Assembly: GCF_029227915.1 (NCBI RefSeq) | Contig: NC_079879.1 | Location: 23,886,501 to 23,950,500 of the forward strand | From: Hydractinia symbiolongicarpus | Taxonomy: Eukaryota; Cnidaria; Hydrozoa; Anthoathecata; Hydractiniidae | Reading direction: 5' to 3' | Length of the DNA stretch: 64,000 nucleotides | Part shown: in pieces, positions 58,108 through 64,000 of the stretch | Layout: every line of letters starts with the position of its first letter | How positions within the stretch are numbered: the first letter of the stretch is position 1 | Position numbers and translations under genes: made by a program | The notes under the pieces: generated by a model | Told to the model about the DNA's origin: nothing | The model's input: the letters and a program-made list of their open reading frames with translations, nothing else | Databases searched by the model: none

Positions 58108-58819
58108 CTTTCGGTTTGGCAAGATATCCAGCTTGAAGAAGGTCAGCAATGGACAATGAATTTGGCTGATGTGATGACAGACAGAAAAGCGATTGGTAAC
58201 TGGGCATTGAAGGAATTCTTCTCACCTTTTTGGATGGAATACAAGAACCTGCAGCTGCAGTAAGCACTATCTTGACAGTAGTAACACCGAAATTATTTAA
58301 CACTAAAGGCTGTCGATCTACAAAATGGAACTAAAAAATCCCTTTTTTCAATTATTTGCTCATCTTCAATTCAAGACGGTCCCTTGTCGCTATACAGCAC
58401 ATTGCATGAACCATAACTTTTTTTGTAATGTTTCTCACAGGCACGTTTCACATTTTCTAAGGTCAATGTTGTGTATTGCGTAAAATCCACAAATTCTCTT
58501 GCTACTAATAGTTCATATTTTTTTAATTTGCCTGTCGGTAATGAGTTCAACAACTTTATTTGTAATGTTTCTCACAGGCACGTTTTACATTTTCTAAGGT
58601 CTATGTTGTGTATTGCGCAAAATCCACAAATTCTCTTGCTTCTAATAGTTCATATTTTTTTAATTTGCCTGTCTGTAATGAGTTCATCTTTTGTACCATT
58701 ACTGAAGATATTCTTCCATTTTTCTCCTCTGTCATCTTTCCTGTTCGTTTATTAGTGACCCTTTTTTTAAGTGAGACGGGTAATGTGGCTGCTATGCATA
58801 CTTTTTTGAGAAAAAGTCA
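58082..58819 (-). pseudogene. Broken coding remnant with internal tandem duplication
   Basis: Unrecognised protein, read right to left. The frame opens near 58,819 (no clear start; residues such as NKRTGKMTEEKNG), continues through QTGKLKKYELLEAREFVDF, meets TAG where a second copy has leucine, and then a 137-bp duplication repeats the stretch as PTGKLKKYELLVAREFVDFT, followed by TLENVKRACEKHYKKSYGS and a TGA at about 58,371. A shifted frame (VLNNFGVTTVKIVLTAAAG, ADLLQAGYLAKPKET) continues to 58,082. Two stops plus at least one frameshift argue for a pseudogene, perhaps from a mobile element. The two parallel readings of the duplicated segment, with mostly conservative differences, suggest it was once coding. 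Confidence 0.35.
58414..58688. repeat. 137-bp tandem direct repeat, two copies
   Basis: Copy 1 runs about 58,414-58,551 and copy 2 about 58,552-58,688, starting at AACTTT(T/A)TTTGTAATGTTTC and ending GAGTTCA(A/T)C. A few substitutions separate them. 137 is not a multiple of 3, so the duplication breaks the minus-strand reading frame. Confidence 0.85.
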
Positions 58820-59159
58820 TGGTAATTTAGAAAACCCAGCCGAGTGTTTTTTATATGGAAAGTCTACAGATAATCAGATTGGATAATGGTGGAGGGAACT
58901 ACAAGACCGATTCGAGAAATATTTTAAAAAGCAACTTGCTTATCTACTTAAACAAGACCATTGTGATGCTCAAAACAATACACATCGGAATATGCTAGTA
59001 TTGCTTTACATACCTGTGCTTTAAATAGAGATGGAGGTGCTTTTACAAACCTGGAACTCTTACCGTATTGGGTCAGTCCCTTTTTGTGTAAATTTTTGCC
59101 TGAAGTGATCGTCACCCATTAATATATTGTGTCGTTATTATTTAATCAGGTTTAACGAC
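58820..59159. other. Unique flank, nothing recognised
   Basis: No gene-like structure seen; short ORFs only. Confidence 0.55.
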
Positions 59160-59293
59160 AAGGAAAAAAAATAATTAATTTTAATTTTTTACCTTTTTTT
59201 TAACTTTTTCTTATTTCTTTTTTATCTTTTTTCTAAATTTTATTAACTTTTTTAATTTTTTTAAAAGCGTTTTTTTAAAAATGTGTTTTTTTC
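59160..59293. repeat. T-rich low-complexity tract
   Basis: Runs of 4-8 T with scattered A, just upstream of the solitary tRNA-like gene. Confidence 0.85.
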
Positions 59294-59312
59294 GTTACCC
59301 ACCATAGAAGCC

Positions 59313-59369
59313 ATTAGCTATGGATAGTTTGTAACGTTTACGCGAAGATCTACTTAATCAAACTTACGT
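59313..59369 (+). promoter_or_regulatory. Array-type 5' flank at the solitary tRNA
   Basis: ATTAGCTATGGATAG, TTTGTAACGTTTACGCGAAG, then ACTTACGT before the gene. The same order of blocks precedes array tRNAs, though the rest of this neighbourhood is unrelated to the array. Confidence 0.55.
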
Positions 59370-59450
59370 GCTGCGATGGCCGAGTGGTTAAGACGTTTGA
59401 CTCAAAATCAAATAGAATTTTACGCGCAGGTTCGAATCCTGTGTCCTGTC
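59370..59450 (+). pseudogene. Solitary tRNA-Ser-like relic with CAA anticodon
   Basis: Acceptor 5' strand GCTGCGA, A box TGGCCGAGTGG and B box GGTTCGAATCC are intact. D-stem 3' strand is GAC, loop CTCAAAA gives anticodon CAA (59,403-59,405, a Leu codon reader), and the variable arm is AGAATTTTACG. After the T stem the sequence is GTCCTGTC, which does not pair with the acceptor. The 3' flank is unrelated to the array. Either a decayed seed or escaped copy, or a tRNA-headed SINE. Confidence 0.75.
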
Positions 59451-60291
59451 AGTCTGTATGTCTGTCTGTTTGCAAAAAAAAACGTCGTACTAGGAATACC
59501 CGAAATGCGGTAAATAAATTTATCCGTTGGTTTTAGGTGTATCATGCCCGTAATCTGTCTAAAATGATCGTGCGGCAGCTTCATTCCGATTCTGTGGTAC
59601 AGTAAGTAATTTGTAGATAGACAAACCCGTGGACATTTTGCACGGATAAACGACTAGTCTCTTAGTATGGACCGTATTTTGTTTAAAATGGTAGCGCCGC
59701 AGCTTTACTTTTGGAAATTCTCGCTATGCCACAGGTTCTGCACACTCCCCGAAGCACCCAAATTTACCGGCTTCTTTTTGAGTAAGTTGACCAATCACGA
59801 AGCTAGATTTGAGTAACCAATCGTAGTTCTTTTCGGCCTTAGTATGCTGTCCTACCTTATTATGATGCTGCACAACCACCAACCTCTATGCGTTTGCAAA
59901 AGCAGTACTTTCATAGCCTAAAGAGTTGATGATTTTTCCAACTTTGCCAAATGGTTAAAAAAGTGCCACTGTCATAATACTTTGGTGAGGGATTGTAGAG
60001 AGTTGAAAACAAAACCCATCACCAAATGTTGATGATATCTGCTGCAAATAACGCAGGAACGTGTAAACTAACCTGATTGACTCTGCATTGTTTTAAGCTG
60101 TGTTAAGAAAAATAGATTTATGTCCATTCAAATATGGAAAAAATAGAGAAGAGTCTAAGCTATAAGAAAAAAATCTTAAGAACTAAAGATGTTATATTAC
60201 TATATAAATACTAGTCTACAAATAAATATAATAACATTTTTGGATAAGTTAATACTTCAATGCATTAATCATAAAAACGGGGAAAATATTG
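59451..60291. other. Non-coding flank with a weak internal repeat
   Basis: Contains TGTCTGTCTG directly after the tRNA relic. A diverged direct repeat of about 65 bp lies at 59,518-59,583 and 59,642-59,708 (shared CCGTA..TGT.TAAAATG...GC.GCAGCTT). No gene recognised. Confidence 0.5.
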
Positions 60292-60681
60292 TTACTTAAT
60301 TGGTTTCCATCTTAACTCGCATCCGGTTTTGATACGCAGCTTGCTTCTTTTGCTTGTGGCATTATTTTGGACGAATCTGTCACCATAAAGTTGCGTGCAT
60401 ATTAACACTAAATTATTATTCTTATGTTTCTTGATGGTGTACTTCGCCTTCTGTGCTTCCCTGTCGCAAACGGTTTCTTTGTAAATTTGCGAGCCAATCT
60501 GCTCAAAATTGAACTTTACAGCACACGGCATGGATGTCATCTCAATGTCGTTATTTCTTAGCATCACATTCAGTCTATTTAAATCTCCAATTAATCGGCT
60601 TGGTGATTCTGTTGATGCTAGTTCTTGCTCAGACAACTGAACCAGTATCAGAATTAAGAATGCTGCAATTTGTACGATTAA
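60292..60681 (-). CDS. Candidate terminal exon, small secreted protein (unrecognised)
   Basis: Minus-strand open frame of about 130 codons ending in TAA. It has no ATG at its 5' end; instead a pyrimidine-rich CTTTACCTTTAG acceptor precedes it at 60,682, which suits an internal or last exon. The predicted peptide starts with a hydrophobic leader (IAAFLILILVQL), followed by a polar region with four cysteines (in MPCAV, ETVCD, LICTQ, TGCEL) and a basic C-terminus. That is compatible with a short secreted disulfide protein. Family not recognised. An antisense ORF overlaps it; at most one is likely real, possibly neither. Confidence 0.3.
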   Translation of the reverse strand, partial: LIVQIAAFLILILVQLSEQELASTESPSRLIGDLNRLNVMLRNNDIEMTSMPCAVKFNFEQIGSQIYKETVCDREAQKAKYTIKKHKNNNLVLICTQLYGDRFVQNNATSKRSKLRIKTGCELRWKPIK

Positions 60682-60839
60682 CTAAAGGTAAAGACATGAA
60701 TTTTTGTAAAGAGTCGTGTACAGAATATAACTTGCTATACTTAGATGTTACAGAAAGCCAAGTAGTTCAAGAATATCAAACTGAAGCTTACCATGATGTC
60801 TATATGTTACTTATCAATCCTGAAAATTTGTATGTTTGA
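60534..60839 (+). CDS. Candidate small protein with hydrophobic leader (unrecognised)
   Basis: 101-residue ORF starting at ATG. A hydrophobic segment (LIGLVILLMLVLAQ) at residues 20-33 is followed by an acidic, tyrosine-rich tail with two cysteines (NFCKESCTEY). No family recognised. It overlaps the minus-strand candidate at 60,292-60,681 and is the weaker of the two. Confidence 0.2.
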   Translation: MSSQCRYFLASHSVYLNLQLIGLVILLMLVLAQTTEPVSELRMLQFVRLTKGKDMNFCKESCTEYNLLYLDVTESQVVQEYQTEAYHDVYMLLINPENLYV

Positions 60840-63150
60840 TAAAGTCAACATGGCGATATTTATACCACTGCTTTTTTCGGTTAACTTCCTTTTCATTTCT
60901 TTTTCTTCGACATCTAATTAGCTGAAATATTTCTTTAATGAGAACACCTTTCATTCCAGGGTAATTACCCACGGAAGCTTCGCTCTTCCAGACCAGGTTA
61001 AAAAATCTTCTATTTTAGGTTAGAAATATAAGAAATATAAGAAGGGAATTAGTCTTCAAGAAACTGAAAGGGGTACATTATTAACATAGTTTTTTATGGT
61101 AAAGGGAAAATAGAAAGTATTTGTATGGCATGTAACTAATGAAGCGGTTTATAATATTTTGAACCTGGAGAAAGAGACTTATTAATTTAAACAACACAGA
61201 AAAAATGAAGTAACGTTTTCTGTTTTATTCAACGTAAGCTACCGAGATATTGGCGCGTTTTTGTCAAGAGAGAATTATCATTTGTGACATATGTGAATTA
61301 CATTATCGCATTAATTATAACTTTCTCTGTATTCGCAGCAGAGACAACGTTTTTAATTTCAGACGATAGCTTACAGACAGTAGTTGTTAAAGCGCAAGTC
61401 GGTGATTAGAAATTAAAATTTATTAACAACAGGGGATATAATTTCTTTTCAAAGTTCTGTCAGTTTGGTTTGGTTTTGTTCTTTTACATATATCAAATTG
61501 ATTACTGTTGCACGTCTGTAGGTCTTGGAAAACAAAGGATAAAATGGTTTAGCCGCGGATGTGCTAATTATTATCATTTCTTTACTGTCAAGAAAACTAT
61601 GCATTTACTTTAAGTTTTCAAATATTTGAAAAAAAATTCCAGCTTGCTCGCTAAAGTTGATTTGTAGTGTCACTAAAAGTAAAAAAATAATAAACGGGTT
61701 CTTCCAAATGCAGCGAAAAATTTATGTATTTTTTAGGTGACCTACTTTAAAGATAAGTTTTTTAAAAGCAAACTCGAATTCTTTTACTGTTAAGAAAACT
61801 AGGCAATTACTTAAAAATTTGTGCATTCTAAGTATAAGGTCAAAGGTACAGATCGTGTTTGTGAGGTCGTTATCCATTTTATTGCCTGAATATATCTCAA
61901 TTGAAAATAAATCTGTTTTTTACTCGTGTTTACTCCATTGTAAAATTGGCCTCATTCTGTTAATGTGACTGTATACCCAAAACCCAGTTAAAATAAGCCG
62001 TGCAACCACCAAATCATTTAATTTTTTTCATACAAGCCTGTTTTTTTCCGAATCCGATAGCTAATAATGCTCCATTAAACTGTAAAAAAATTACACTGAG
62101 AGAATACGAGCATTTGCTGGAGCAGAGTTCTTGGAAGTAAAAGAATAGAAAAGATTATTATTTTGTGATAAAAAGTCATTACTGAACGCCGTTTCGGTTT
62201 AATTATAATATAGTTTGATAAATTTGATTTTTATCAGCGCAAGTACTTTTTCGAAACTGATTATCAGTTTCTTCCCCTCAAAACTATCATGATGTCATTA
62301 TTTTTTTCTTTGTCTTCTTTTATGCGTTACAGTATTAGTATTATTAATTTGAATTCCTCTGTATAAGATTGTGCTAACATGAGACAACCTTCCGAAATAT
62401 CTCGAAAGTGTTCAGACAACACGAAAAAAAAATTAAAAAAGATTTTTTGACCGAAAATTCCTTATGAGTTGGAAAAAATAGTTTTAAAAGGCGCCATCTT
62501 GTTCTGTTAATTGGAAAAAAGCAACTTTCATTGTTTTAACCTTATTTGTCTCGTTGTCTTCCGAATTTATCATTAGCGGGGAGGGGGTAGACATAAACCC
62601 TGATTTTCAGTTCTAAATCAAACTTTAACATTCTGTTTAAAGTCTCTGACGACCGAGTTATAGTTTTGTCATATAATTCAAATAGCAAAGTTCCAAAAAT
62701 CACCACAAAATTTCGGTCTTTTAGTGTAATTAGTTTTATGTTGTATGTCGGATTCATAGCACTAGGAAGTGTTAGGAACTTGATAAACAAAGCAAAGTAC
62801 ATAACCTTCGATTAATCTACAGTGCGTGCATTATTATTTTCCTGCTGTTTTGATTTTATGGGTATATGGCCATACAAATATAAATTTCCACGTCCGGGAA
62901 ATTTTTTTCGTCGATATTTTTTAATAAGAAAATGTTATATCTACCTATTCTATCTATCTTATCAGTAAAAAAAAGTCGGCAGAAGGTGACTAATACTTTG
63001 CCAACTAACAGTTTTTGCCAATTTTATTTTAATCTGACCGGTTTTTTTACTTAGCACCATAATTTTTCAATGTTTTCTATTTTATAAACATTATTTTTAA
63101 TTCAACATTTATGAAATCATAACAGTAATAACGAGGTCACAAAAAACTGA
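60840..63150. other. AT-rich flank, no gene recognised
   Basis: About 2.3 kb with many homopolymer A/T runs and frequent stops in all frames. Nothing attributable to a known element. Confidence 0.5.
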
Positions 63151-63192
63151 TTTGTTTTATCAGTGCTCATCTTCTTTCTTAATAACATTTCA

Positions 63193-63379
63193 GGTAAGCG
63201 TAGTAGAGGGAAAGAAAAGTCAAAAAGAAATGAGAGAAGCAAAAGTTGAGAACCAAAGCAAGGAACATATTCAAATAAAAGAAAAAGAAAAAGTGACAAA
63301 ACCCAAAAATTTAGTCTGCAAAAAATGGCTAAATTATGTCAAAGTGGCTAAGTTTTTAACGACTTTTATTTTTTTCTGA
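63193..63379 (+). CDS. Possible lysine-rich exon (unrecognised)
   Basis: A plausible 3' splice site (AATAACATTTCAG) precedes a purine-rich open stretch encoding a Lys/Glu-rich peptide (EGKKSQKEMREAKVENQ) that stops at 63,379. Composition alone could produce this frame. Confidence 0.15.
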
Positions 63380-63449
63380 CTTCACAATTTTTATATTCTA
63401 TATTAAGTTTACGAATACACACATCATCTCTCGCGTGTATTTTTATTTA

Positions 63450-64000
63450 CAGTGAAATCTCTAATTATGAGTTTACCTCTAGCTTCTAACGGTGAGCTAG
63501 AGTGTTTGTTTAATCTGCCTTTAGAAATCCAGTTGCCGCTCGATGTGTGGCATCCCAGATAATTGGAACTTTCACTAAGTGAACCACTTTTAACAATCCC
63601 TTATATTTGCCTTATGGATAAAAGGAACTCCGGATAAGTGGAACATTTTTCGAAATTACACCCTCGGTAATTGAACTTTTGTTCGATATTTAAAACAAAG
63701 TCTGAAATTCCAACTTTCGAAGGTGCTTTTTTACATTCAAACCACGTACATGGTAACACATTACAGCTAATTATCTCAAAGCAACATGGCGTTCGTAGAA
63801 GCATTGAAAAAAAAAATAATCTAAAAGGTTGCTTGAGAAATATAAAGCCTTGAAAAAAAGGTCAAAGGTATAGTTCAAAGAGAGTATAGTGTCGCAAAAC
63901 ACACGATACTACATTGTCGATAGAAAAGTAACTCTTATAAATCGTCTTATTTCATCCAATTCTGGAACCTTTTGTACCTGTATTTCTAGGGCTTCTAAGT
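63450..64000 (+). mobile_element. Decayed pogo/Tigger-like DNA transposon, left part
   Basis: Starts with TA followed by CAGTGAAATCTCTAATTATG, resembling a TA-flanked CAGTG inverted-repeat end of pogo-type elements. GATAATTGGAAC, CCGGATAAGTGGAAC and similar motifs follow. From about 63,790 frames carry pieces such as LEKYKALKK and REYSVAKHTI, reminiscent of the helix-turn-helix start of pogo/CENP-B transposases, split by frameshifts and stops. The element runs off the right edge, so the other end is not seen. Confidence 0.35.

Noticed and set aside
58471-58886. + strand ORFs of 92-94 residues
   Set aside because: Shadows of the minus-strand remnant and the 137-bp repeat; low-complexity hydrophobic content.
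62577-62588. G-rich run as a quadruplex
   Set aside because: Only two G tracts; insufficient.
62542-62802. 86-residue minus-strand ORF
   Set aside because: No splice or start context, AT-rich surroundings and no recognised domain; could be real but not supportable.
63601-63853. Opposed 60-67-residue ORFs
   Set aside because: Fall inside the presumed transposon remnant and its non-coding end; not independent genes.

Overview
The window is eukaryotic nuclear DNA, AT-rich, most likely from an invertebrate animal. The evidence is a type II tRNA gene with Pol III internal promoters, very long non-coding tandem repetition, splice-like signals, and a decayed pogo-like transposon end in the flank. 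I cannot name the clade from the sequence. No prokaryotic gene organisation is present.

Positions 1 to about 57,772 are one head-to-tail satellite array, all on the + strand. It enters from the left edge and ends inside the window. The unit is about 630 bp (most start-to-start spacings are 627-632; variants are 285, 533, 602, 608, 623, 679 and 747). Each unit holds one 81-nt tRNA-Ser(CGA) gene, with A box, B box, long variable arm and usually a TTTT terminator about 30 nt downstream, plus about 549 bp of non-coding spacer. I count 93 copies in the array. Twenty are base-for-base identical (the reference form). The rest fall into families: B (acceptor 5' strand TCTGTGA), D (G28.U42 anticodon stem, GCAGG T stem), E (damaged D stem 3' strand), F (ACTGG T stem), G (GTGCAGT 3' acceptor), A32 (C32 to A), A33 (U33 to A, two of them with anticodon GGA), and single variants. 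The array is also built of larger duplicated blocks at offsets of 1,259, 1,261, 1,884, 1,893, 2,521, 3,579, 5,659, 6,893, 11,752 and 17,852 bp, which is what repeated unequal exchange produces. Nearly all short ORFs in the array are translations of the tRNA or spacer and are not genes.

From 57,773 to 64,000 the DNA is unique-looking flank. It holds nested inverted repeats (58,032-58,107), a broken minus-strand coding remnant with a 137-bp internal tandem duplication (58,082-58,819), a T-rich tract, one solitary tRNA-like gene at 59,370 that keeps the array-type 5' flank but has lost its 3' acceptor strand, two mutually antisense candidate exons with hydrophobic leaders near 60.3-60.8 kb, and a probable decayed pogo/Tigger-type transposon end from 63,450.

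The main biological point is the very large dosage of a single isoacceptor, tRNA-Ser(CGA), packaged as a satellite with higher-order structure. Some copies are exact and look functional, others are clearly decayed. Whether the array supplies tRNA, acts as a TFIIIC-bound chromatin element, or is a selfish satellite cannot be decided from sequence alone.
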